Source: Actinorhabdospora filicis (GTDB lineage: Bacteria > Actinomycetota > Actinomycetes > Mycobacteriales > Micromonosporaceae). Taken from it: 64,000 bases of DNA. The notes under the pieces are model-generated. The model worked only from the letters and a program-made list of their open reading frames with translations, searched no databases and was not told the DNA's origin. The DNA is taken from the NCBI RefSeq assembly GCF_030269765.1, contig NZ_BSTX01000002.1, positions 777,379-841,378 on the forward strand, in the 5' to 3' direction. Both the position numbers and the translations under genes were made by a program. Below are positions 41,134-49,145 of this stretch, piece after piece (within the stretch, counting starts at the first letter, position 1; each line of letters starts with the position of its first letter).

Positions 41134-41711
41134 GGGCGCGTCGCGAGATCGACGGTGGCCAGGAGCTCGCGGCCGCAGGCGTCCAGGTCGAAACCGGGCT
41201 CGGCGGCGGCGCGCATGATGACCCCGTTGCGCAGGGAGAGCACGAAACCCGCCATGAGGTCGGCGTCGAACGCGCGGAACTCACCGGCGTCCCGGCCCTT
41301 CGCGAGGAGCGCGGCCAGGGCGGCCCGATCGCGCACGGCCAGCCCGCCGTCGTCCCCGCCCGAGACCGCCTCGGCCACCCGCAGCATCGCCACGACCTGC
41401 GAGCGATGGTCGCGCATGAAGCCGATGTTGGCCAGGAGGAAGGCGCGCAGGGCCCCGGCGGCGGTGCCGTCGTCCTCCTCGGCCACGACGTACTCGGTGA
41501 ACGCGGCGGTGACCGTGCCGAGCACCTCGGCCATGAGGGCGCCGCGGCTGCGGAAGTGGTAGGAGATCAGGCCGGTGGAGCTCAGGCCCGCGCGCTCGGC
41601 GATCTTGGCGAAGGAGGCGCGCGCGTGGCCGAGTTCGGCGATGGTCTCGATGGCGGCGGCGACGATCTGGGCGCGGCGGGCTTGCTCGGTGACGGTGAGA
41701 TTTGCTCGCAT
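41130..41711 (-). CDS. TetR family transcriptional regulator
   Basis: A 193-residue TetR protein from ATG 41711 (a TTG two codons upstream is possible). DNA-binding domain residues 10-55 (RRAQIVAAAIETIAELGHAR, SFAKIAERAGLSSTGLISYH). It is the first gene of an operon with the carboxylesterase, joined by a GTGA overlap. A perfect palindrome covers its start codon, so strong autorepression is likely. Ligand probably a substrate or product of the esterase (inference). Confidence 0.88.
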   Translation of the reverse strand: MRANLTVTEQARRAQIVAAAIETIAELGHARASFAKIAERAGLSSTGLISYHFRSRGALMAEVLGTVTAAFTEYVVAEEDDGTAAGALRAFLLANIGFMRDHRSQVVAMLRVAEAVSGGDDGGLAVRDRAALAALLAKGRDAGEFRAFDADLMAGFVLSLRNGVIMRAAAEPGFDLDACGRELLATVDLATRP

Positions 41712-41718
41712 GAGCAAA
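41701..41718. promoter_or_regulatory. operator overlapping the TetR start codon
   Basis: TTTGCTC, 4-base spacer, GAGCAAA (perfect, 41701-41707 and 41712-41718). The ATG at 41711-41709 lies inside it. Half-site-like TGCTC/GAGCAAG sequence recurs at about 41730-41737. Binding would block initiation of the regulator-esterase operon. Confidence 0.65.
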
Positions 41719-41815
41719 AGTTAGCACGGGTGAGCAAGATGGGGGAGGGGTGGGGTTCTGGCGGTCGTGGGATCGCAGGTCGTGTCCACGCGATCGACGT
41801 CGAGGGCGGCTCCAC

Positions 41816-41867
41816 GCCACCACGAGCGCGGACCCCGCCCGGCCCGCGAGCGGGGTCCTCTGGTGGC
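41816..41867 (-). terminator. two-tier hairpin after the SDR gene
   Basis: Outer arms GCCACCA/TGGTGGC and inner arms GGACCCCGC/GCGGGGTCC form an extended stem 33 bp downstream of the SDR stop. Probably the transcription end of the MFS-SDR unit. Confidence 0.65.
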
Positions 41868-41900
41868 ACGCGTCTGGGGCCTCAGCGCGGGCCCTTCGGG

Positions 41901-42632
41901 TCAGACGTTGGTGCCGCCATCGACGGCGATGGTGGCCCCCGTCAGGAATCCGGCCTCGGGGGAGGCGAGAAAGGCCACCGTCGCGGCGATGTCGGTGGGA
42001 CGGCCGAAGGCGCCGAGGGTGGTGAGGGCGCGCTGAGTGTCGGCGGTGGGGCCGTCGGCGGGGTTCATGTCGGTGTCGATGGGGCCGGGGAGGATCTCGT
42101 TGACGGTGATGCCGCGGGGGCCGAGGTCGCGGGCGAGGCCGCGGGTGAGGCCGTGGGCGGCGGATTTTGACATGGCGTAGAGGGTGAGGCCGGGGGCGGG
42201 GACGCGGCCGGTGAGGCAGCTGCCGATGGTGATGATGCGGCCGCCGTGGCCGAGGTGGGGGGAGGCGGCGAGGGCGGTGAGTAAGGGGGCGCGGACGTTG
42301 ATGGCGATGGTGCGGTCGATGTCGCAGAGGCCGGTGGCGGTGGGGAGGTGACCGGCGTTGTTGACGACGATGTCGAGGCGGCCGAGGGTGGTGACGGTGT
42401 GCGCGACGGCGGCGTCGATCTGGGTGGGGTCGGCGGCGTCGGCGGAGAGGGCCAGGCCGCGGCGGCCGAGGGCGGTGATCTGCTTGACGACGGTGTTGGC
42501 GGGCTCGGCCGAGGACGCGTAGGTGAGGGCCACGTCGGCTCCGTCCGTGGCGAGTCGGAGGGCGATGGCCGCGCCGATGCCGCGGCTGCCGCCGGTGACG
42601 AGGGCGACCTTGCCGGTCAGGGGCAGGGACAT
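41901..42632 (-). CDS. short-chain dehydrogenase/reductase
   Basis: A 243-residue classical SDR. NAD(P)-binding motif GGSRGIG at residues 14-20, NNAGH, catalytic Ser in ITIGSCLTG, and YAMSK (Tyr-x-x-x-Lys). The C-terminus FLTGATIAVDGGTNV is typical of 3-oxoacyl reductase-like SDRs. The Arg after GGS and Ser/Tyr-rich alphaB start suggest NADPH use. It lies 14 bp downstream of an MFS gene and is probably co-transcribed. Substrate unknown. Confidence 0.92.
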   Translation of the reverse strand: MSLPLTGKVALVTGGSRGIGAAIALRLATDGADVALTYASSAEPANTVVKQITALGRRGLALSADAADPTQIDAAVAHTVTTLGRLDIVVNNAGHLPTATGLCDIDRTIAINVRAPLLTALAASPHLGHGGRIITIGSCLTGRVPAPGLTLYAMSKSAAHGLTRGLARDLGPRGITVNEILPGPIDTDMNPADGPTADTQRALTTLGAFGRPTDIAATVAFLASPEAGFLTGATIAVDGGTNV

Positions 42633-42646
42633 GGGGGACTCCCGGG

Positions 42647-43840
42647 TCAGACGGTGCTGCTCTCAGGTGGGGCGGTGGCGTGGAGTGCGGTCTCGGGCGC
42701 GGGAGCGGGGCTGGAACGGAGAAACGGGAGCAGGGAGATCAGGCCGAGCGCGGCCAGGCCGCTGCCGACCCACAGTGGAGAGACGAGCCCGTAGCCGGAG
42801 GCGATGGCGAGGCCGCCGAGCCAGGAGCCGCCCATGATGCCGATGTTGATGACGGAGGTGTGGGCGGTGTTGACCAGGGGCCGGTCGTTGGCGGCGCGCA
42901 TGACGCGGGTGACCATCGCGGGGTTCATGGTGACGCCGACGAGGCCGATGGCGATCGCGCAGGCCACCGCGACGGGCTGGGCGCCGGCGTTGAGGGCGAA
43001 GACGGCCAGGGCGATGGTCAGGACGGTGAGGCCGATGACCATGGTGGACATGGTGCGGGTGTCGGCGACGCGGCCGACGATGGCGTTGCCGACGACGGTG
43101 GCCAGGCCGTAGACGGCCAGCAGGACGGGGACGGTGGCGGTGCTGAAGCCGCCGAGCTCGGTGAAGATCGGCACGAAGTAGCTGAAGGCGGCGAAGACCG
43201 CGCCGATGATGAGGGCGCTGGTGGTGAAGGCCGCCCACAGCGGGCCGTTGCGGAAGGCGCGCAGCTCGTGGCGCACGCTCACCGACTCCGGCTTGGGCGT
43301 CACGGGGATGACCTTCAGCGAGATCAGGCCGGTGAGCAGGACGAGCCCGGCGACGACGCCGAAGCTGGCGCGCCAGCCGAAGTACTGGTTGACGACGGTG
43401 GCCAGCGGCAGGCCGAGGACCGTCCCCACCATGAGGCCGCCCAGGACCACCGAGGAGGCCCGGCCGCGCAGTTTCGGGCCGACGATGTCCATGCAGATGG
43501 CCAGCGACACCCCGAAGAACGCCGAGGAGGCGATGCCGGTGACGAAGCGGGCGCCCATGAGCTGGTAGTAGGTCTGCGCGAGCGCGCCGGCGACCTGGGC
43601 CACGAAGAAGATCGCGATGAGCGTCATCAGCGCCTTCTTGCGCGGGACCTTCAGCAGCGCCAGAGTCAGCAGCGGCCCGCCGACCACCATCGCCACCGCG
43701 AAGGTGGTGACGAGGTAGCCGACCTGGGGGATCGAGACGTCGAAGTGGTCGGCGAGGGTGGGCATCAGGCCGGAGACCATGAACTCGCTGGTCGTCATGG
43801 AGAAGATGCCCAGGCCCAGGACGTAGATGGCGAGCGGCAT
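42647..43840 (-). CDS. MFS transporter (DHA1/AraJ-like efflux type)
   Basis: A 397-residue membrane protein with 12 hydrophobic segments. N-terminal TTSEFMVSGLMPTLADHFDV and the loop LALLKVPRKKALMTL between segments 2 and 3, plus motif C-like VLGGLMVGTVLGLPLATVV in segment 5, place it in the DHA1 drug/sugar efflux group. RBS AGGGAGG upstream. It is followed by an SDR and preceded by a TetR gene on the same strand, a common efflux arrangement. A repeat-rich stretch at 43867-43895 (TTCAG repeated 20 bp apart, CAGT-5-ACTG) may be its operator. Confidence 0.9.
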   Translation of the reverse strand: MPLAIYVLGLGIFSMTTSEFMVSGLMPTLADHFDVSIPQVGYLVTTFAVAMVVGGPLLTLALLKVPRKKALMTLIAIFFVAQVAGALAQTYYQLMGARFVTGIASSAFFGVSLAICMDIVGPKLRGRASSVVLGGLMVGTVLGLPLATVVNQYFGWRASFGVVAGLVLLTGLISLKVIPVTPKPESVSVRHELRAFRNGPLWAAFTTSALIIGAVFAAFSYFVPIFTELGGFSTATVPVLLAVYGLATVVGNAIVGRVADTRTMSTMVIGLTVLTIALAVFALNAGAQPVAVACAIAIGLVGVTMNPAMVTRVMRAANDRPLVNTAHTSVINIGIMGGSWLGGLAIASGYGLVSPLWVGSGLAALGLISLLPFLRSSPAPAPETALHATAPPESSTV

Positions 43841-43866
43841 GCGGCGCGCCTCCCTAAGGTTTGTGG

Positions 43867-43895
43867 ATTCAGTTCTTGACTGATCGGTTCAGAAT
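43867..43895. promoter_or_regulatory. possible operator upstream of MFS gene
   Basis: CAGT-5-ACTG inverted repeat (43870-43882) nested between two TTCAG copies 20 bp apart (43868, 43888). Located between the MFS start and the TetR stop; a likely regulator site, but weakly defined. Confidence 0.4.
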
Positions 43896-43931
43896 GTGGG
43901 TAGCGAGAAGGGTCGGACGTCGATCAACGGC

Positions 43932-44510
43932 TCACAGGCGGGCCAGGCTGCCCTCCACGACCTCCATCAGCGCCTCGCGCTCGCGCAGGAACTTGCCCAG
44001 CACGCGCAGCCCGTAATAGCCGCTGAGGAAGGTGCGGGCGGCCTGCCGGGGCTCGTCGCCACCGCGCAGCTCGCCCGAGCGGCGGCCCTCGGCGATCAGG
44101 TCGGTGACCACGTCCTCCAGGACGCCGAAGTGGCGCCGGACGCGGCGGGTCACATCCCGGTCGCCGCCACCGGCCTCGACGGCGGCGTTGACGATGAGGC
44201 AGCCGCGCCGCTCGTCGGAGGCCAGGTCGATGTCGACCGCGGTCTCCAGGAGCGTGCGCAGCCGCCCGAGCACCGGCCCCGGCTCGTCCAGGATCGCCAG
44301 CTGCGTGGTGAGGCCCTCCACGGAATAGCGGTTGAGGGCCTCCTCGTAGAGCTTGTGCTTACTGCCGAAGGCGTTGTACAGGCTGCCCCGGGCCAGGCCC
44401 GTGCTCGCGCACAGATCCTCGGTCGAGGCGCCCTGGTAGCCCTTGCTCCAGAAGGTCTCCATGGCCGCCTCGACGACGGTCGAATGGTCGAAGGCGCGTG
44501 GTCTGGCCAT
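43932..44510 (-). CDS. TetR family transcriptional regulator
   Basis: A 192-residue TetR protein (AcrR-like group): MARPRAFDHSTVVEAAMETF, then STEDLCASTGLARGSLYNAF as the recognition region. The C-terminal domain has CLIVNAAVEAGGGD and ARTFLSGYYGLRVLGKF. It lies upstream of the MFS-SDR genes on the same strand and is their probable repressor. A clear -35/-10 pair places the transcript start at or next to the ATG, so the mRNA seems to be leaderless. Confidence 0.9.
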   Translation of the reverse strand: MARPRAFDHSTVVEAAMETFWSKGYQGASTEDLCASTGLARGSLYNAFGSKHKLYEEALNRYSVEGLTTQLAILDEPGPVLGRLRTLLETAVDIDLASDERRGCLIVNAAVEAGGGDRDVTRRVRRHFGVLEDVVTDLIAEGRRSGELRGGDEPRQAARTFLSGYYGLRVLGKFLREREALMEVVEGSLARL

Positions 44511-44516
44511 ATGGAG

Positions 44517-44546
44517 ATCCTATTGCGTTCTGTACCGCCTGGTCAA
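44517..44546 (-). promoter_or_regulatory. promoter of the TetR gene (leaderless)
   Basis: On the reverse strand TTGACC (44546-44541), an 18-bp spacer, TAGGAT (44522-44517), then only six bases before the ATG at 44510. The spacer holds a GTAC-type dyad (GTACTTG ... GCGGTAC) that may be the TetR autoregulatory site. Confidence 0.65.
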
Positions 44547-44557
44547 GTACGGTGTTC

Positions 44558-45061
44558 TCACGCCGCTCCCTCCGGCGCCGGATGGAGCCCGTACCTGGCG
44601 CCTATCTCGGCGATGCGGACCGGGTCCTCCTCGGCCGCCGTCGGCACCGGCACACCCGGAACGGCCGGTCTCCCGGCCTCCAGGAAGAACCGGTCCACCC
44701 CGGCGGGAGTGAAGAACAGCAGCAGTTTCACCGTATGCGTTCCCGCGTTATGGAACCGGTGGGCGGTCCCCTTGGGAATGAACACGAAATCACCGGTGGC
44801 CGCCGCATATTGCTCACCGGCGGCGTAGATGTCGAGATCCCCGGCGAGAAGGTAGAAGGCCTCGTCGGCATCGGCGTGCACGTGCGAGGGCGGCCCGCCA
44901 CCCGGCGGCACACTGGCCTCCAGGAACGTGGCGGTGCCACCGGAGTCGGCGGCCCCCAGTTTGAGCGAGTACACGTCGCCCGACAGCCAGATCGGCGTCC
45001 CGCCCCCTGCGGGAACGTGCACCACCCGGCCGGGCGTGTCTCCCATGTGATGATCGGCCAT
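44558..45061 (-). CDS. cupin domain protein
   Basis: A 167-residue single-domain cupin. Metal motif 1 in SHVHADADEAFYLLAGDLDI (two His and a Glu), motif 2 in FVFIPKGTAHRFHNAG. It would bind Fe, Ni or Mn and may be a dioxygenase, isomerase or simply a binding protein. It is the last gene of a six-gene run on the same strand, 34 bp after the formyltransferase, so it probably acts in that pathway. No signal peptide. Confidence 0.85.
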   Translation of the reverse strand: MADHHMGDTPGRVVHVPAGGGTPIWLSGDVYSLKLGAADSGGTATFLEASVPPGGGPPSHVHADADEAFYLLAGDLDIYAAGEQYAAATGDFVFIPKGTAHRFHNAGTHTVKLLLFFTPAGVDRFFLEAGRPAVPGVPVPTAAEEDPVRIAEIGARYGLHPAPEGAA

Positions 45062-45095
45062 TGTCAGTGCCCCTCCATGGCTCGGTGAGCCCGCC

Positions 45096-46055
45096 TCAGC
45101 GCGCCGAGGAATGCTCGCGGCCCAGCACCGCGTGATCGGCCAGGACGCCCCCGAGCGCCTCGGCCGGCACCTCGGCGCCGTCGTGCTCGACGGTGAGCAC
45201 GCGCAGCCACGCGTCGGCCGCGGCCACGTGCCACCCGTCCGAGCAGCGCCGGACGGTGCCCGGCTCGTCCAGCGCCAGCCGCGTCGAGCCCGGCTCCGCG
45301 CTCAGGATCACCAGCCGCGACCCGTCCGGCCGGGCCGTGTGCGCGCCCGGATGCCGGTAGCCCGCGCGCACCGCCCGCTCCACCGTGACCGCGTCACGGG
45401 TGAAGTCGAGCTGGTAGTCCCCGGCCCCCGGCCGCCCGAAATAGGTCCGCCGCGACAGATCCTGCGCCACGGTGCTGAAACTGCGGTCCCGCAGCTGCGG
45501 GATCAGCTCCAGCAGCATCAGGCTGTTCTCCCGCTCCTGCGCCGTGCGCAGCTCCAGGGCCGTCTCGGCCCCCGTCAGCGGCATCGGGTTCTGCCGGATG
45601 ATCGCACCGGTGTCGGGACCCGGCGCCATCTCGATCGCGGTGACCGCCCCGTCGCGCTCGCCGTGGCGGACCATCCAGTAGAACGGCGCCAGCCCGGCGT
45701 AGCGCGGCAGCGGGCTCGGATGGAAGTTCACGCACGTCACCGCCGGGACGGCCAGCAGCTCCGGGGACAGGATCTGCTGGAAGTTGCCCACGATGAAGTA
45801 GTCGGCCCGCAGCGCGCGCAGCGCCGCGACCGCCTCGGGCTCGTTGACCCGGCGCGGCCGCAGCACCGGGACGCCCAGCCCGCGCGCCTGCGCCTCCAGG
45901 TCCACCTGCCGCTCGTCGTGCACGAAATAGGAGCAGCGGCGGCCCGGTGGTGAGGTCACCAGCGCGATGAGCTCGGCCATCGGGTGACCCGACAGCAGGC
46001 TCAGGAACGGGGAGCCGAGTTTGGAGTTGATCTCGGAGAAGAGGACGACGCGCAT
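45096..46055 (-). CDS. formyltransferase-like protein (methionyl-tRNA formyltransferase fold)
   Basis: A 319-residue protein; ATG 46055 chosen because the formyltransferase fold begins there (MRVVLFSEINSKLG). N10-formyl-THF domain: VNFHPSPLPRYAGLAPFYWM contains the catalytic Asn and His, and EMAPGPDTGAII the catalytic Asp. The C-terminal domain from about 220 is OB-like (DGSRLVILSAEPGSTRLAL). It is not in the usual def-fmt context; here it lies between a flavin-dependent hydroxylase and a cupin. Related enzymes formylate amines of sugars or small metabolites, so a biosynthetic role on an amine is likely. Confidence 0.82.
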   Translation of the reverse strand: MRVVLFSEINSKLGSPFLSLLSGHPMAELIALVTSPPGRRCSYFVHDERQVDLEAQARGLGVPVLRPRRVNEPEAVAALRALRADYFIVGNFQQILSPELLAVPAVTCVNFHPSPLPRYAGLAPFYWMVRHGERDGAVTAIEMAPGPDTGAIIRQNPMPLTGAETALELRTAQERENSLMLLELIPQLRDRSFSTVAQDLSRRTYFGRPGAGDYQLDFTRDAVTVERAVRAGYRHPGAHTARPDGSRLVILSAEPGSTRLALDEPGTVRRCSDGWHVAAADAWLRVLTVEHDGAEVPAEALGGVLADHAVLGREHSSAR

Positions 46056-46078
46056 GCGCGATGCTCCTTCGCTTCGGT

Positions 46079-47251
46079 CTAGAAGAACGGACTGCGGGAG
46101 GTCCCGCCCAGAAGGACCTCCCCGGTCGTGCGCAGGACGGAGTCCTGGGCCACGGCGTGCTGGCACATGGTGTTCACGTCGCGGAGCCAGCGGTCCAGCG
46201 GCGAGCGCCGGTAGACGGAGGAACCGCCGACCAGGTCGTAGAGGGCGGACACGATCCACCGCGCGGTGCGGAAGGCGTGGTAGCGGGCCAGCGCGGTGGC
46301 CACGCGCGCGTCGGTGCCGGCGTCCTCGCCCAGGCTCAGCCGCGTCCACTGCTCGTCGAGGGACGTGTAGACCGCCGCGCGCGCCGCCGACAGCCGCATC
46401 TCGGCCTCGGCGAGCGTGGCCTGCACGCGCGGGTCCTCCGCCCACGGCGCGCCGGTCTCCCGGTCGCGGCGACCCGGCGCCAGACCGCGCACGTGGTCCA
46501 GCGCCGCGCGCGCGAGACCGAGCGGGACGCCGGACATCTTGCGCAGGATCGCGTCCGGCGCGGCGTGCAGCGGCCCGGCCCGGTGCGGGGCGTGGAAGGA
46601 GAAGACGTGCTCCTCGGGCACGAACAGGTCCCGCACGGAGTAGTCGCGGCTACCGCTGCCGGCCAGCCCCGTGGTGAACCACGTGTCGTGGACGTCGTAG
46701 GCCGACGGGCCGGCCAGCGCCACCCGCCACTGCACCGGATCGCCGGTCAGCGGATCGGGCTCGGGCTCGCCGTCGCGGTGGACGACGCAACCGGCGGCCA
46801 GCACGTCGCAGTGGGTGATGCCGCTGCCGAAGCGCCAGTCGCCGGAGATCCGGTAGCCGCCCGGGACGCGCTCGGCGCGGCCCTGCGGGTGGATCCACCC
46901 GGCGGTGATCAGGTCCGGGCGCGGGTAGAGCGCGCCGGCGGCCGCCTCGGTGAGGAACCCGGAGTAGATGCCGGAGTCCATGCCGATCATGACGCACCAG
47001 CCGATGGAGGCGTCGGCGGTGGCGATGGTCTCGATGAGGCGGGTCTGCTCCGCCGAGGTCATCTCCGCGCCACCCCGCGAGCGCGGCACGGCCGCGGCGA
47101 AGACGCCGAGCTCGCGCAGCAGTGCCACCACCTCGGGGGTGAGGCTGCGCGCCTCCTCGACGGCGGCGGCGTGCTCGCGCAGGGCGGGGACGGCCTTCTC
47201 GGCGCGGAGCTGGAGATCGGCGGCCGAGGGCCGCGCGTCAACGGTGGTCAT
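46079..47251 (-). CDS. acyl-CoA dehydrogenase-fold flavin-dependent hydroxylase
   Basis: A 390-residue protein of the acyl-CoA dehydrogenase superfamily, in the branch that includes two-component aromatic hydroxylases such as HsaA and XiaF-type enzymes (Acyl-CoA_dh_2 C-terminus). Evidence: EVVALLRELGVFAAAVPRSR, ASIGWCVMIGMDSGIYSGFL, GGYRISGDWRFGSGITHCDV and the C-terminal VGGSSVYRRSPLDRWLRDVN and CQHAVAQDSVLRTTGEVLLG. The usual acyl-CoA catalytic Glu region is absent. It needs reduced flavin, which the operon's own flavin reductase would supply. Substrate likely aromatic (inferred from the chorismate mutase neighbour). Confidence 0.85.
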   Translation of the reverse strand: MTTVDARPSAADLQLRAEKAVPALREHAAAVEEARSLTPEVVALLRELGVFAAAVPRSRGGAEMTSAEQTRLIETIATADASIGWCVMIGMDSGIYSGFLTEAAAGALYPRPDLITAGWIHPQGRAERVPGGYRISGDWRFGSGITHCDVLAAGCVVHRDGEPEPDPLTGDPVQWRVALAGPSAYDVHDTWFTTGLAGSGSRDYSVRDLFVPEEHVFSFHAPHRAGPLHAAPDAILRKMSGVPLGLARAALDHVRGLAPGRRDRETGAPWAEDPRVQATLAEAEMRLSAARAAVYTSLDEQWTRLSLGEDAGTDARVATALARYHAFRTARWIVSALYDLVGGSSVYRRSPLDRWLRDVNTMCQHAVAQDSVLRTTGEVLLGGTSRSPFF

Positions 47252-47264
47252 GGTGGCTCCCTGG

Positions 47265-48680
47265 TCAGGCGTATCGGCCCGGGGCGAACACCCCGGCGGG
47301 ATCGGCGAACCTCTTGAGGCCGCGGACGAAGGCGAGCGCGGCGGGATCGGGGGCGGCCCGGTCGATCCAGGCCGCGTGGTCGGCGTCGAGCCGGTAGGGC
47401 CGGTATCCGGCCCCGTCGAAGAGCTCGTGGGCGAGGTCGAGGGCGGCGTGGGCGGCCGCGGCCTCCTCGCGGGGGAAGCGGATGGACACGACGAAGTCGA
47501 CGACGTCGGCGTCGAGGGCGTTGACCGTGCACCCGGCGCGCACCCCGGTGCGGGTGTGGATGACGTCGAGGAGGTCCTGGGCGGCGGCGACGTCATGGCC
47601 GGTGAAGGGGATCAGCGGCAGGAAGAACAGCCAGCCGCCGCCGTCGCTGTCCACACGGTCGGCGGGCTGCCCGACGGCCGAGCGCAGCATCTCCTCGTTG
47701 CGCGAGGGATCCCCGGCGTAGGCGGCCTCCACCACCCGCAGGACCGCGTCGTCCGGCGCCGCGGGGTCGGTGTCGGAGCGGGTGATCGCGCCGAAGAGGC
47801 CGCTGTCGGCGGCCTCGGCGAGCAGCACCCCCGTGAGCGCCTCGACCGCGCGGGAGGTGCCCTCCACGCACACCAGCGCCAGGTAGTCGCCCTGACGGCC
47901 GCCGTAGGAGCGGGTGGAGACGGTGTCGTAGATCTTCAGGACCCCCGACACCAGGCCCTGCGCGGTCCAGCGGCGCAGCTCGTCGACGGCCTTGGCCAGG
48001 TCGCCGCGCGCGAAGGCGATCCGCAGCACCCGCTGCGCCTCCGGCCGCGGCGCGAGGGTGATCGCGGCGGCGGTGACCACGCCGAGGGAGGACTGCGTGA
48101 ACAGGTGCAGCGGCGAGGGACCCAGCCCGTGCGGGTAGGGGACGGTGGGGCGCTCGCCGGGCCACCAGCCGAAGCGGGCGAGGGTGCCGTCGGCGAGGAC
48201 GGCCTCCAGCCCGGCGAGGTCGGCGGTGCGCTGGCGGCGCAGGCCCACGCCCCGGTCGACGGCGTTGCCGAGGACGCTGGTGTGGCCCGAGGAGGCGGTG
48301 ACGTTCAGGACGCGCCCGGTCCCGGTGAGCAGCCCGGCCAGGCGCAGCTGGGTCACGCCGGGCTCGATGACGGCCCATCCGGCGGCGGTGTCGAGGGCGC
48401 GGACGCGGTCGAGGCCGGACAGGTCGAGCAGGACGGCGCCGTCGGCGGCCGGCTCGCGCGAGCCCAGTCCCCAGTTGCGGCCGGTGCTGACGGCGTGGAG
48501 TGGGTGGTGCCCGGCGAAGGCGCGCACGGTCGCGCGGACGCCGTCGACGTCGCCGGGGCGGATGAGCCCGGCGAGGTCGCGGGTGCGGAACATGCCGACG
48601 TTGGCGCGGGGTTCCAGGGGCGCGCGGTGGACGCGCCCGGGGCCGAGGAGGGTTTCGAGCCGGGTGAAGGGATCGGGCAT
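47265..48680 (-). CDS. FAD-linked oxidase of the VAO/4-cresol dehydrogenase type
   Basis: A 471-residue flavoprotein. The PCMH-type FAD-binding domain occupies residues 25-220 (HAVSTGRNWGLGS, VIEPGVTQLRLAGLL, VTASSGHTSVLGNAVDRGVG, FTQSSLGVVTAAAITLAP). The C-terminal cap ends LKRFADPAGVFAPGRYA, the hallmark of vanillyl-alcohol oxidase and p-cresol methylhydroxylase relatives. These oxidise para-alkylphenols or phenolic side chains. It fits an aromatic pathway. Gaps to neighbours are 13 and 111 bp. Covalent FAD attachment cannot be decided. Confidence 0.85.
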   Translation of the reverse strand: MPDPFTRLETLLGPGRVHRAPLEPRANVGMFRTRDLAGLIRPGDVDGVRATVRAFAGHHPLHAVSTGRNWGLGSREPAADGAVLLDLSGLDRVRALDTAAGWAVIEPGVTQLRLAGLLTGTGRVLNVTASSGHTSVLGNAVDRGVGLRRQRTADLAGLEAVLADGTLARFGWWPGERPTVPYPHGLGPSPLHLFTQSSLGVVTAAAITLAPRPEAQRVLRIAFARGDLAKAVDELRRWTAQGLVSGVLKIYDTVSTRSYGGRQGDYLALVCVEGTSRAVEALTGVLLAEAADSGLFGAITRSDTDPAAPDDAVLRVVEAAYAGDPSRNEEMLRSAVGQPADRVDSDGGGWLFFLPLIPFTGHDVAAAQDLLDVIHTRTGVRAGCTVNALDADVVDFVVSIRFPREEAAAAHAALDLAHELFDGAGYRPYRLDADHAAWIDRAAPDPAALAFVRGLKRFADPAGVFAPGRYA

Positions 48681-48791
48681 GCGGACCTCGCGTCGCGGGG
48701 CCGCGCGGGAGCGCGGCCAGGCCGGTGATGGGGTCGGTGGCGCCGGTCTTCAGGGGGTCATGGTCTGTGGGAGGTCATGCTCTTTGGGAGG

Positions 48792-49145
48792 TCATGGTCT
48801 GCTGGGGCCGGTGCCGCGCAGGTAGACGTGCGCGACGGGGCGTCCGCCGGGCCAGTTGACGTGCGCCAGCAGGCGGATGACCCGGGGCATGGCCCCGGGT
48901 ACGGCCATTTCGGCCGCGCACAGCATCGGGGCGGTCCAGCCGGCCTCGGCCGCGGCGAGCGCGGGGATGTCGGCGGTGAGGTCCGGGGTGGCGGTGAAGA
49001 ACACGCTGATGACCGACTCCCGGGACAGCGCGTTGCGGTCCAGGACGGCGGTGAGCAGTTCGAGGGTGGCCGCGCCGATCGCGGCGGGGGTGTCGTCGTC
49101 GGGCCGCACGGCGCCGCGCACGGCGAGCACGCCTGGCTCAGCCAT
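48792..49145 (-). CDS. AroH-type chorismate mutase
   Basis: A 117-residue trimeric-type chorismate mutase. Active-site residues known from the Bacillus AroH enzyme are all present: Arg10 (AVRGAV), Cys76 and Glu79 (APMLCAAEM), Arg91 (PRVIRLL). It converts chorismate to prephenate. Its start overlaps the flavin reductase stop by eight bases, so it is fully part of this operon and not of a housekeeping aromatic amino acid locus. This marks the pathway as phenylalanine/tyrosine-like in origin. Confidence 0.92.
   Translation of the reverse strand: MAEPGVLAVRGAVRPDDDTPAAIGAATLELLTAVLDRNALSRESVISVFFTATPDLTADIPALAAAEAGWTAPMLCAAEMAVPGAMPRVIRLLAHVNWPGGRPVAHVYLRGTGPSRP

Noticed and set aside
42647..44510. 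MFS, SDR and TetR genes as part of the aromatic operon
   Set aside because: The TetR gene has its own promoter and the genes lie beyond the cupin with separate regulation; adjacency alone is not enough to include them.
45096..46055. Housekeeping methionyl-tRNA formyltransferase
   Set aside because: Not next to def or priA/rsmB-type genes, divergent C-terminal domain, and embedded in a specialised operon.
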